Shown: positions 17,649-25,356 of the stretch, piece after piece
How the letters are laid out: each line of letters opens with the position of its first letter
Position numbering within the stretch: position 1 is the stretch's first letter
DNA from: CADEGL01 sp050180485
GTDB lineage: Bacteria > Pseudomonadota > Alphaproteobacteria > CADEGL01
Direction of reading: 5' to 3'
NCBI GenBank assembly: GCA_050180485.1
Contig: JBFXED010000013.1
Span: 27,662-91,661 of the forward strand
DNA length: 64,000 nt
Program-made: the position numbers and the translations under genes
Notes under the pieces: generated by a model
Databases searched by the model: none
Seen by the model: the letters and a program-made list of their open reading frames with translations, nothing else
Told to the model about the DNA's origin: nothing

Positions 17649-18872
17649 TCAGCTATCAGGACGCGGCAATCGGAACGAATTAGCTCTATTGAACCAACCC
17701 GGCTCGAATTTCTTCTTTTCCGGGTGTTCCCTCACGATATTGCGATAAAGCGCGATTCGTTCATTGACGATTGCGTCATTAATCATTCGACGTTGTTCGG
17801 CGCTCAACCCATTGATCGCTGCGCGTGTCGCAGGACCGAGCACGCCATCCTCCTCCACCATTGCTCCTCCACGGAGCAGTCCGCTTTGATTGAGCGTCCG
17901 CTGCCACGTCCGGATTGCGAGAGAAGGAGAATGGTTCACGATCATGTCGAAAATATGCTGCCGTAAAGCGAGATCTTCGATTCGGTCCACGCGATATTGA
18001 CGGATCATCTCGTCCAGGACGATACGCGCGTCGGTGTTGGATAGGTCCTTGACCTCCTTTTTCATAATCGGATTGCCAGGCTCGGCGCGGCTCTTGTAGT
18101 CCTTCAACGCTTCGTCGGTGACGCCATAGTGGGTGAGCTTATCCTCGGGATGATTGGCAACTCCGCCTTCATGTGGGCTCAATCGGTCCAGCATCCGCCC
18201 ACGTTCGGTATCGCTTAGCGGGCTTTCAGCCGGCGACGGCGCGGGCTTCTGCCTGGTCGCGGGCTTTGTTGGTATCCGCCCGGAGACTTGTATTTCACCT
18301 GTAGCGCCCTCCGCGGCCTCAGGCGTCGGTTCGATCCGCGCCAGAAAACCGCGGAACGCCGCGTCGGCATCGGGCACCAGGCCGAAGCCTTGGGCGCGAT
18401 GCGCTTCGAGCGCGGCCTGGCGCAGGATCGCGGCGCGGCCCTCTTCGTCCGCGCCGCTGGCCAACGCGGCGAGGGAATCCCAGCGGTCTTCCAGCGTGCG
18501 CGCCCAATGTTCGGCCTCGCGACCGGCGTTCGCGGACTGGAAACGCTGGACGGCGTGGTCCGCCAGCGCGCCGAAATCGCGGCGGAATATGCTCCGCCCC
18601 ACGTCGTCGCCCTCGAACGCACCTTCATGCTCCCGGCCGACCGCGTCGAGCACCGCGCGATAGCGCTCGGGTGCGGTCGCGAAATCCGTGTCCGACGCGA
18701 AATCGCCATCGAGCCCGGCCAACGCGCGCGAGGCCGCCGCCGAGGCCGAGAGGACACGGCCGTACCGGCGCACGGCCTCCCGCTCGGCCGCCGCCTGGTC
18801 AGGCGGATCGGCGGGTGCATCCGTGGCGGCGCGGTCGACCAGCCAGTCGGGGATGGAAAAGCCGGACGCCAT
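17649..18872 (-). CDS. phage virion protein with GH108 muramidase and peptidoglycan-binding domains
   Basis: A 407-residue protein. Residues 1-200 are an Ala/Asp/Arg-rich helical region of the kind found in podovirus injection or internal virion proteins. A Pro-rich linker follows. From about residue 225 there is a GH108 N-acetylmuramidase-like domain with the family EGG motif (SPHEGGVANHPEDKLTHYGVT, catalytic candidate Glu235), then a PG-binding-3 domain (EEDGVLGPATRAAIN). The usual aspartate-rich spacing after EGG is shortened. It is the last gene of the phage remnant, 6 bp after the scaffold gene, and could open the cell wall during DNA entry rather than act as a lysis endolysin, since no holin is adjacent. 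Confidence 0.78.
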   Translation of the reverse strand: MASGFSIPDWLVDRAATDAPADPPDQAAAEREAVRRYGRVLSASAAASRALAGLDGDFASDTDFATAPERYRAVLDAVGREHEGAFEGDDVGRSIFRRDFGALADHAVQRFQSANAGREAEHWARTLEDRWDSLAALASGADEEGRAAILRQAALEAHRAQGFGLVPDADAAFRGFLARIEPTPEAAEGATGEIQVSGRIPTKPATRQKPAPSPAESPLSDTERGRMLDRLSPHEGGVANHPEDKLTHYGVTDEALKDYKSRAEPGNPIMKKEVKDLSNTDARIVLDEMIRQYRVDRIEDLALRQHIFDMIVNHSPSLAIRTWQRTLNQSGLLRGGAMVEEDGVLGPATRAAINGLSAEQRRMINDAIVNERIALYRNIVREHPEKKKFEPGWFNRANSFRLPRPDS

Positions 18873-18878
18873 ACCCGC

Positions 18879-19730
18879 TTACTCCGGATAAGCCAGGCGA
18901 TAGAGCCGGTCGCGCTTGGCCACCATCACCGCGTATTCGGGGTGCGAGCGGTCGGTCAGCGCGCGCATGGTCGCGGGCTCGCCATGCATGCGCGCGATCT
19001 CGGCGCGCGCCTCCTCGGGCGTCGCGGCGAGATGCGCGCCGTCCTTCGCACCCGCCATGGGATGTTCAGCCAGCGATTCGCCGAGCCGCGCGAAGGCCCG
19101 CACCAGCGCGGGATGGTCGCCGAGGAAGCCGCCATCGGCCAGGCGCAACTGCCGCGCCTCCTCGATGCCGTCGCCGAAGGCCAGACGGAAGGCGCGGTTG
19201 GCGAGATCGCTTTTCGCGTCGAACGCGGCGCCCCAGTCGCGGCGCAGCGCGGCCCGCGCTTCTTCCACCCTTCGCGCGCCTTGGGCGGACGCCTCGCTCC
19301 ATGCGCCGCCCTGCATCGCGGCGTATTTCGACAGAAGATGCCGCGCCTGCCGGTTGCTGAGCCCCGCCGCATGCATCTCGCGCAGCATGGCGCGCTCGCC
19401 CTCCGCGTTCCACGGCATGCCTTCGGGCCGCGTAACGCCGGCCACATCGTATTGCTCGGGCGCGGCCGGGCGGCCGAGCCGCGCATAGAGCGCGTCCCAA
19501 TCCGCCTGTCCCGCATCCTTGCCGGGCAGCGCCACCTTGTCCGCGCCGAACGCACGCTCGAGATGCGCGTAGCTGCGCAGCGCGTCCTCGGGCCCACGCC
19601 AACCCTTGTGGGCGGCCAGCGCCTTCAGCTCGGGCGCGAGCGTTCCCGTCCAGTCATCGGATCGGGGGGCGGCTGCGCTTTCCGCGGCGGGCGCGGAGGT
19701 TTCAACAGCGGCTTCGGCGCTCTCACTCAT
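18879..19730 (-). CDS. phage capsid-assembly scaffolding-like protein
   Basis: A 283-residue acidic, Ala-rich soluble protein. The N-terminal third has the pattern typical of podovirus scaffold proteins (DWTGTLAPELKALAAHKGWRG, SYAHLERAFG, LGRPAAPEQYDV). The rest is predicted helical with repeated charged segments. It overlaps the Bbp19-like gene by 8 bp, so the two are coupled. In related phages the major capsid gene follows the scaffold, but here the next gene is the muramidase, so the capsid gene is missing. Confidence 0.7.
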   Translation of the reverse strand: MSESAEAAVETSAPAAESAAAPRSDDWTGTLAPELKALAAHKGWRGPEDALRSYAHLERAFGADKVALPGKDAGQADWDALYARLGRPAAPEQYDVAGVTRPEGMPWNAEGERAMLREMHAAGLSNRQARHLLSKYAAMQGGAWSEASAQGARRVEEARAALRRDWGAAFDAKSDLANRAFRLAFGDGIEEARQLRLADGGFLGDHPALVRAFARLGESLAEHPMAGAKDGAHLAATPEEARAEIARMHGEPATMRALTDRSHPEYAVMVAKRDRLYRLAYPE

Positions 19731-19983
19731 CCTCGGTGCTCCGTGTCAGTTTCTCCAGCGCGTCGGGATCGAGCGCCAGGCAGCGGGCGATGTGCAGGAA
19801 CACGTTGCGCTGCCCCACGTTGACGTGCGTGCGCTCGGGGCTGGCACCCTCCAGCGCCGCGTCCATCAGGCAGAAGCGGCGCAGGTCGGCCAAGACGCGC
19901 CGTCCCGCCGGGGCGGCCTCGAAGACGGCTTTGTAGTCCGCGCGACGGCGCCGGAAGCGCCACAGCCGGTCGGCTGGGTCCAT
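19723..19983 (-). CDS. Bbp19-like small phage protein
   Basis: An 86-residue protein resembling the Bbp19 family of short phage structural-module proteins (DYKAVFEAAPAGRRVLADLRRFC ... GQRNVFLHIARCLALDPD). The ATG at 19983 is preferred over 19995, because GAGGA lies 5 bp before the second ATG and nothing comparable precedes the first. It overlaps the scaffold gene at its 3' end. Upstream there is no phage gene for over 5 kb, the next being the portal gene at 25357, so this gene must now be read from a promoter in the 20-kb region or has lost its transcription. Confidence 0.7.
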   Translation of the reverse strand: MDPADRLWRFRRRRADYKAVFEAAPAGRRVLADLRRFCLMDAALEGASPERTHVNVGQRNVFLHIARCLALDPDALEKLTRSTEDE

Positions 19984-20057
19984 GGGATTCCTCATGATTT
20001 ATGGGTTTATGGGCGTTTCCTGGACGGGCGATCCCGGCTAGGCTTCCGCCCCTTTCC

Positions 20058-20073
20058 AGGAGTGACACGGTTG
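20058..20073 (+). promoter_or_regulatory. ribosome-binding site deciding a TTG start
   Basis: AGGAG at 20058-20062 is followed by an eight-base spacer and TTG at 20071. The alternative GTG at 20062 overlaps the AGGAG itself and so is unlikely. From this TTG the protein starts directly with a good signal peptide. Confidence 0.55.
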
Positions 20074-21954
20074 CGAAAGACGGCGCGGCTCAATCTGGTC
20101 CTGTCGGCGGCCTTTCTGTGGGCGGCGCTCGCTTGCGTTGCGTCCGCATCCGCGCGCGCCGAAATGCCCAGCCTGCCGGCGGCGGCCAACACCATGTCTT
20201 CGACCGAGGTGAAGGCGCCGCCCAACGTCGCGGCCCAGCCGGCCAAGACGGGCTGGTACCGCATCGCCAATTTCGAAGGCCCCATCGGCGCCGAGGCGGG
20301 CAGCGACTGCATCGGCGATCCGCGCTCGGCGCGCTGCGCGCTCGACACCTATGTCGCGTGCCTGGCGCGCGGCGTCTACGACCTGTGCAACATGTCGCGC
20401 ACGCCCGCACCCGAGGCAGAGATCACCCGGCCGCGCACGGTCGACTATCTGATCCGCCGCCTGGGCCCGTTCTCGCAAGGCGACCTGCCCACGAACCTGA
20501 ACGTCAAATGGTCGTCGGGCACGCCGGACGAGCAGCTCGCGGTGATCGACCTGTACGAATGCGACTACGCCGACGCGAAATGGGCCTGCAAGACGATCAG
20601 TGCCAAGGAAGGGCGCTACGTCTATCTGCTGCGCACGGGCACCACATGGTCGGTCGCCGGCGTGAAGGAGCCGGGCGAGGAACAGCGGCAAGCGGAAGCC
20701 GCGGCGGCGGCGGCGAAAGCGGCGCAGCAGGCCGCGGGCAGCGCCGGCGTGCCCTTGCCCGCGCGGCCTTCGCCGTCACAGGCGCTCGGCGGCGTCGCGG
20801 GCGCGATCGCGGCACCCCCCTTGCCCATGCCGACCAGCCTGCCCGTGCGGCCCGAGCCCAAGTGGAAGCGCATCACCAATTTCGGCGCGGACACCCAAAC
20901 CGACTGCATCGGCAATCCGAAGACGCCGACCTGCGCGGTCGAGACCTTCGTCGCGTGCCTGGCCTATCGCGACGGCGATCTGTGCGCGATCGCCGAGAAC
21001 TATCCGGACATGCGGATCGAGTTCGACGCGCCCGAGCGGCGCCGCGTGATGGATTACAACATCCGCAGCGTGGGCGCGTTCAAGAAGACGTCCATCCCCA
21101 AGGGCATGGACGTGGATTGGACGCCCGCGGCCGGCGACCAGCTGGCCATCGTCGACATGCGCGAATGCCAGTATGTCGATTCGAATTGGGCCTGCCGCCC
21201 CTTCACCGGCCCGCAAGGCCATTACTTTTTCCTGAAGCCGGTGGCCGGGCGTTGGTACGTGAAGGATTCCTTCGAGCCCACGCCGCCCGACCTGGCGGCG
21301 GCCCAACCCGCCGCGAAGTCGGGCGCGGCAGCGCCCCTGCAACCAGGCGCGACGGCACCCGCGCAGCAACAGGCGGCCGTTCAACCGCCCGCGGCGGCGA
21401 AGCCTGCGGCCGGGGCGCCCGTTCCGCTGTCGCCCGCGCCGTCGGCGCAACCCGCGGCGCCCGTGCAACCGGCGGTCGCTCCGCCGCCCTCCGTCGCGGA
21501 TCTGGCCGGCTTGCCCGCGCGGCCCGACGCGTCATGGCGGCGGGTGACGAACACGGGCCTCGGCACCGACAGCAAATGCATCGGCGTACCGCGCTCGCCG
21601 GACTGCGTGATGGACACCTATGTAGCCTGTCTCGCGCGGCGCGACGGCGGCCTGTGCGCGCTGGCCGAAAACTATCCGCGCACCATGGCGCCGGCCGCGC
21701 CGCAAGCCGAACGGCGCCTGATCGATTACAAGCTGCGCGAGCTGCGCCACTTCCAAGCGACGGAGCTGCCGCCGGCGGTGCAGGCGAAATGGACGCCCGC
21801 CAGCAACGACCTCCTGGCCGTGCTGGACGCGCGCGAGTGCGACGAGAAGGCCGGAAAATGGGACTGCCGTGCCCTCACCGGCGCGAACGGCCGTCTGTTC
21901 TTCCTGCGCTCCTTCGACGGCCGCTGGTACGTGAAGGATTCGTACGAGCCGTAG
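20071..21954 (+). CDS. secreted protein with three tandem Cys-containing repeats
   Basis: A 627-residue exported protein. It starts at a TTG (20071) with AGGAG eight bases upstream; no ATG gives a signal peptide. The signal peptide covers residues about 1-31. Three repeats of about 140 residues begin near residues 61, 264 and 488, each with W-x-R-[IV]-[AT]-N, CIG-x-P-[RK]-[ST], a [TV]-[YF]-VACLA motif followed by LC, then a strand pattern and a closing W-[YS]-V. Ala/Pro/Gln-rich linkers separate them. Repeats 2 and 3 both end in RWYVKDS[FY]EP. I do not recognise the domain. The Cys residues, four or more per repeat, suggest periplasmic disulfides. It lies in the envelope block that interrupts the phage genes. 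Confidence 0.72.
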   Translation: MRKTARLNLVLSAAFLWAALACVASASARAEMPSLPAAANTMSSTEVKAPPNVAAQPAKTGWYRIANFEGPIGAEAGSDCIGDPRSARCALDTYVACLARGVYDLCNMSRTPAPEAEITRPRTVDYLIRRLGPFSQGDLPTNLNVKWSSGTPDEQLAVIDLYECDYADAKWACKTISAKEGRYVYLLRTGTTWSVAGVKEPGEEQRQAEAAAAAAKAAQQAAGSAGVPLPARPSPSQALGGVAGAIAAPPLPMPTSLPVRPEPKWKRITNFGADTQTDCIGNPKTPTCAVETFVACLAYRDGDLCAIAENYPDMRIEFDAPERRRVMDYNIRSVGAFKKTSIPKGMDVDWTPAAGDQLAIVDMRECQYVDSNWACRPFTGPQGHYFFLKPVAGRWYVKDSFEPTPPDLAAAQPAAKSGAAAPLQPGATAPAQQQAAVQPPAAAKPAAGAPVPLSPAPSAQPAAPVQPAVAPPPSVADLAGLPARPDASWRRVTNTGLGTDSKCIGVPRSPDCVMDTYVACLARRDGGLCALAENYPRTMAPAAPQAERRLIDYKLRELRHFQATELPPAVQAKWTPASNDLLAVLDARECDEKAGKWDCRALTGANGRLFFLRSFDGRWYVKDSYEP

Positions 21955-21983
21955 CGGCCCGCGCGCGGCCCGTAACAGCCGCC

Positions 21984-22769
21984 CTACTCCTGAATCCGCG
22001 CGATCAAGTCTTTGCCGAAGCAAGCGTTGGCACCGTCGCGCGCCTCGACGACATAAATTCCGGTTCCTGGCCGGGCAGTCGGCACGGCAATCTTGAAACT
22101 GCGCGTAACGGACGCGGCCGAACCATCGCCGCTGCGCGTCTCGATCACCTGCACTTTCTTACCGTTCACGCGCACCTTCGGCGCGGCGTTGAAGTTGCCA
22201 ACCACGCCCACGACGTCGAATTTTTTGCCGACTTGCCCGGCCTGTTCGGTCGCACCCATCTCGATCGCGGGCGATGCATTCCCGCCCGCCGGCGATTTGG
22301 GCGGCTTGGCCGACCGCCGCGTTTCCAGGGCCGTACACGCATTGGCTCTTTCTTCCACCGCCGTGCGCCAGGCCTGGCAATCGGGCGATGCCTTGCTGAG
22401 CCTGCGCAGGCTTCCGCCGCACTTCCGCGCCGCCGCCATTCGGCGTTCGAATTCATCCGGCCTGTCCGGCGCCACTTTCCGCGACACCGCCATGACCCTT
22501 TCGTCGGCCTCGGCCAGGCGCTTGAGAGCCTCGCCATCGTCATCCGAACCGATTTGGCAGAAGTTGCAGCTCATTTGCGGCATGCTGGCCATTCCCTGCA
22601 TCGTGGGAACGGCCGAGGGCAACGCCTGGATGCCCGGCACGATGACCGGCGGCGGCGCCATCGGAGGGGGTGCGGGCGGCGGCGGCGGTGGCGGCGGCGG
22701 AATGAACGCGAAGATCGGCGCAGCAAACGCGATAACCGCCGCGACGGCGAGCAACAACCGTAGGATCAT
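21984..22769 (-). CDS. secreted caspase-less paralogue of the neighbouring caspase-family protein
   Basis: A 261-residue exported protein with a signal peptide (residues 1-21), a poly-Pro stretch, a Cys-containing helical region (MSCNFCQIG), a helical segment (KRLAEADERVMAVSRKVAPD, KCGG) and a beta domain (GATEQ, VGVVG, VRVNG, ETRSGD, SFKI-x-VPT, IYV-x-EA-x-DGA-x-x-CFGKDL). The order and motifs match residues 1 to about 245 of the caspase-family protein at 23328-24830. The gene stops where that protein's linker to the catalytic domain begins. Loss of the protease domain leaves a possible ligand-binding or decoy partner. Function is inferred only from this relation. Confidence 0.75.
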   Translation of the reverse strand: MILRLLLAVAAVIAFAAPIFAFIPPPPPPPPPAPPPMAPPPVIVPGIQALPSAVPTMQGMASMPQMSCNFCQIGSDDDGEALKRLAEADERVMAVSRKVAPDRPDEFERRMAAARKCGGSLRRLSKASPDCQAWRTAVEERANACTALETRRSAKPPKSPAGGNASPAIEMGATEQAGQVGKKFDVVGVVGNFNAAPKVRVNGKKVQVIETRSGDGSAASVTRSFKIAVPTARPGTGIYVVEARDGANACFGKDLIARIQE

Positions 22770-22775
22770 TCGAAT

Positions 22776-22802
22776 TCCCCCGAACTTCGAATTCGCGGGG
22801 GA
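22776..22802. repeat. inverted repeat TCCCCC-N15-GGGGGA in the leader
   Basis: Six-base arms (22776-22781 and 22797-22802) flank a 15-base loop containing CGAAC/TTCG. The same position before the caspase gene carries TTCCCC-N19-GGGGAA. It could be a shared operator or an RNA hairpin that covers the ribosome site, since the downstream arm (GGGGGA on the minus strand) is six bases from the ATG. Confidence 0.45.
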
Positions 22803-22830
22803 GTCTAAACCCGAGGGGAATGGCGCACAA
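22802..22830 (-). promoter_or_regulatory. sigma70-like promoter of the caspase-less paralogue
   Basis: On the minus strand, TTGTGC (22830-22825) is followed by a 17-bp spacer and TAGACT (22807-22802). The same spacing and near-identical hexamers precede the caspase gene. It ends next to the inverted repeat at 22776-22802. Confidence 0.5.
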
Positions 22831-22887
22831 CGACACCCCCGCCGCCGAGGATTGCCCGGCAGCGGGCGTCGCTAACGCCAGATGCGA

Positions 22888-23160
22888 CTAACGGACGACG
22901 TCGCCCCGCTTCAAGGGCGCGTTCGGCGACGGATTGCTGCCCGAGTTGCCGGGAACGCCATCGCCTCCGCCGTTGCCGAAACCATTGTTGCCCCGCCTGC
23001 CCCGCGCGCCCGACGTCACCGCCGCATAGCTGCGCTCGGACGTCGAGAGCATGAGGGTGACGACCGGCGGCGTCACCACGGCGAACTTGCCGCAGTTGAG
23101 CAGGAAGCGGCGGCGCGCCAGGACAGCGCGGTCGTTGGGCGGATTCTTGGCTGGGTTCAT
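22888..23160 (-). CDS. small exported Gly/Asn-rich protein with Tat-type signal
   Basis: A 90-residue protein. The N-terminus carries an RRRFLLNCGKFAVVTPP segment followed by a hydrophobic stretch, a twin-arginine-like signal seen in many small alphaproteobacterial proteins. The mature part (from about residue 45) is rich in Gly, Asn, Ser and Pro, including RGRRGNNGFGNGGGDG, and is probably disordered. It lies between the caspase-family gene and its caspase-less paralogue on the same strand. Function unknown. Confidence 0.62.
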   Translation of the reverse strand: MNPAKNPPNDRAVLARRRFLLNCGKFAVVTPPVVTLMLSTSERSYAAVTSGARGRRGNNGFGNGGGDGVPGNSGSNPSPNAPLKRGDVVR

Positions 23161-23327
23161 GACATCACCTTGCCGAATAGGGAACGCGGCGATTCAACAC
23201 GAACACCGCGCCCTTGGCCGATGACAAAGCCGTGATTTCGGTGCGCGACGGGAATGGTCGCAGGCGCGCCCAGCCGTGACAGGACAGGGATTTATGAGAC
23301 CCGTCCGCTAGTTGCGGAGCGCGCCCG

Positions 23328-24830
23328 CTAACGCAATGCGAAGGTGAAGTCGCCGGCGCCCTCGTCGCCGGCCATGGCGATCGTGCCGTATTCCGGCTTC
23401 TGCTCGGCGTTGTTGGCAACCGCGCGGACGAAACCGTTATAGAGCTCGAACGAGGTCAGGTAGGGCGCGTTGTTCTCACGCAGCGCCTTGAGGAAATAGA
23501 AGGCGAAGACGGAATGGCCGCCCGAGCCGGCGTCGGCCACGGGCTCGGTGCCGCCCGAAGTGATCACCTTGCGCGAGAACTTGCCGTCGATCTCGGCGAA
23601 GAAGCGGTCCTTGGACGCGGGCGGCTGGCCGAGCGCGCCGCGCGTGAGCGAGCCCGAGAAGCAGGAATCGGCGATCACCAGAACGTGCCGCGCGCTCATG
23701 CCGCGCAGGTAGCGGCGCAGTTCGCCGTTCGAGATCCAGGTGAAGTCGTCCTTGGGGCGTGCGTCGATCGGCTGCCAGAAGCCCTCGTTGGTGGCCTTCT
23801 CGACCTGGCCGTGGCCGGCATAATAAATGAGCAGCCGATCGTCGGGGCCGAGCGCCTCGCGCAGCTTCGACAGCATGGAGAGGATGGCCTCGCGGCTCGG
23901 ATTGACCATCAGCGTGACGTTGGCGTCCTCGAAGCGGTAGCGCGTCTTCAAGAGCTTGGCGACCTCGGTCGCATCGGCCACGGCGGTCTTGAGCGGCGGC
24001 AGCCCCTTGTAATCGTTGTTGCCGATGATCAGCGCGTAGTTTTTGCCCTTGGTCGCCGGCCCGTCCTCGGCCAGCACGCGCACCACCAGATCCTTGCCGA
24101 AACAGTTTCCGGCGCCGTCGCACGCCTCGATGACATAGATGTTGGTGCCGGCCTGGCCGGTCGGCACGCTGATCTTGAAGCTGCGGCTGACCGGACCCGC
24201 CGAGGTGTCGCCGCTGCGCGTCTCGATCAGTTCCACCGGCTCGCCATTCACGCGCACCTGGGGCACGTCTTTAAGCGTACCGACGACGCCGACCAGATCG
24301 AGCTGTTGTCCCAGCGAGGCCACCTGTTCGGTCGCGCCGACCTTGATGACGGGCAAGGCACTTCCCGCCGCATCGCCCGGCGGCGCAGGCGCGACGGCGG
24401 CCGCTTCGGTCTTGCGCGCTTCCAGCACGGCGCAGGCCTTGGCGCGCTGTTCCACCGCCGCGCGCCACGTCTCGCAGTCCGTCGCGGCCTCGCCGCGCTC
24501 GCGCGGTGCCCCGCCGCATTTGCGCGAGGCGGCCACGCTGCGTTCGAAATCGTTGGGCTCGTCCGGCGCCACCTTCTTCGACGCCTCGATCACCTTCTGG
24601 TCCGCCTCGGCCAGCCGCTTGCAGGCGAAGGCGTCGTCTTCGTTCTTATTGTCCCGGCAGAAGGAATAGATCATCAGCAGTTGGAGCGGACTGCCGGACG
24701 CCATCGGCACGGTCTTGGGCAGCACCTGCACGCCCGGCACATAATTGCGCACCTGCGCGGACGCGGGCGCATCCGCCGCGACCAGCGCGGCGAAGACGAA
24801 CATCAGAATGAGGCACGGCCGCGCGAGCAT
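23328..24830 (-). CDS. secreted caspase-family (C14) protease-like protein
   Basis: A 500-residue exported protein: signal peptide (about 1-26), a helical Cys-containing N-terminal region shared with the paralogue at 21984, a beta domain (about 160-245), and a C14 caspase-like domain from about residue 255 (NYALIIGNNDY). The catalytic dyad is visible: His340 in YYAGHGQ and Cys390 in ADSCFSG, so the protease is predicted active. Secreted or periplasmic caspase-like proteins are a known but poorly characterised bacterial group. It is one of three related envelope genes lying inside the split phage region. The substrate is unknown. Confidence 0.88.
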   Translation of the reverse strand: MLARPCLILMFVFAALVAADAPASAQVRNYVPGVQVLPKTVPMASGSPLQLLMIYSFCRDNKNEDDAFACKRLAEADQKVIEASKKVAPDEPNDFERSVAASRKCGGAPRERGEAATDCETWRAAVEQRAKACAVLEARKTEAAAVAPAPPGDAAGSALPVIKVGATEQVASLGQQLDLVGVVGTLKDVPQVRVNGEPVELIETRSGDTSAGPVSRSFKISVPTGQAGTNIYVIEACDGAGNCFGKDLVVRVLAEDGPATKGKNYALIIGNNDYKGLPPLKTAVADATEVAKLLKTRYRFEDANVTLMVNPSREAILSMLSKLREALGPDDRLLIYYAGHGQVEKATNEGFWQPIDARPKDDFTWISNGELRRYLRGMSARHVLVIADSCFSGSLTRGALGQPPASKDRFFAEIDGKFSRKVITSGGTEPVADAGSGGHSVFAFYFLKALRENNAPYLTSFELYNGFVRAVANNAEQKPEYGTIAMAGDEGAGDFTFALR

Positions 24831-24860
24831 TCCCCGAAACTCCTTCGCAGCGTTGGGGAA
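24830..24860. repeat. inverted repeat TTCCCC-N19-GGGGAA before the caspase gene
   Basis: Six-base arms (24830-24835, 24855-24860) directly follow the -10 element and enclose the AAGGAG ribosome site on the minus strand. It matches the repeat at the caspase-less paralogue in place, spacing and arm sequence. Confidence 0.45.
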
Positions 24861-24889
24861 AGCCTAGTCCCAGGGCCCAAAAGGTGCAA
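24861..24889 (-). promoter_or_regulatory. sigma70-like promoter of the caspase-family gene
   Basis: On the minus strand, TTGCAC (24889-24884) is followed by a 17-bp spacer and TAGGCT (24866-24861), 31 bp before the ATG at 24830. The paralogue gene has the same layout with TTGTGC and TAGACT. Confidence 0.5.
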
Positions 24890-24978
24890 TGGCAGCACTA
24901 AAATCTTGACGGGCTCGGTCCCAGAAAGTGAGCTTCGGAAGCTTTGTCACTCATTCATTATGACGAAAGAGGCTTTAG

Positions 24979-25113
24979 ATGACCGACATACCCTCCGAAA
25001 AGGCCGAGCCGCCAAAATCGCCCTCCCCTCCCGAGAAAGGCCCGGCAGAACAGGTTTGGAACGAATTCGAAAGACGTCTCGGCCGCAACAATCGGGATAA
25101 AGAACCCAGGTGA
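24979..25113 (+). CDS. small basic Pro/Glu-rich ORF, 44 aa
   Basis: An ATG at 24979 preceded by AGAGG at a six-base spacing opens a 44-codon frame. The product is hydrophilic: MTDIPSEKAEPPKSP, then QVWNEFERRLGRNNRDKEPR. Its second half is a likely amphipathic charged helix. No family is recognised. It is oriented divergently from the caspase-family gene, and a palindromic element follows 200 bp later. A real gene is plausible but unproven. Confidence 0.35.
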   Translation: MTDIPSEKAEPPKSPSPPEKGPAEQVWNEFERRLGRNNRDKEPR

Positions 25114-25248
25114 TTACGTGGGCGGGAGCGCGAAGGCTCCCGCCCGCGGACGGACATTCGGGCGCGTCCCGGGGGAGGCAAAGGCGCGCCCTGCCCTGCG
25201 GGCATGGCCACGCGGGAAACGTCCGTCCGCTGTTCGGAAAAAAGTGCC

Positions 25249-25348
25249 TCACCCTGAGTGCCCTCATCTCGAGCCTGTCGAGGGACGAAGGGCGAGGCTC
25301 AATCGCAGGCGATAATAGGACTCACCCTTCGACGGGCTCAGGGTGAGG
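25249..25348. repeat. paired palindromic repeats (REP-like)
   Basis: Two copies of a palindromic unit built on CTCACCCTTCGACGGGCTCA/AGGGTGAGG: a decayed copy at about 25249-25305 and a clean 28-base copy at 25321-25348. The second is followed by TTTATTTTTT on the plus strand and ends 9 bp from the portal stop codon. Related copies occur at 32751-32825. Confidence 0.7.
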
Positions 25349-25356
25349 TTTATTTT

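Noticed and set aside
20001..22763. Long plus-strand frame of about 920 codons across the repeat protein
   Set aside because: It is the high-GC shadow of the secreted repeat protein and of the minus-strand paralogue; composition is Arg/Gly/Pro noise.
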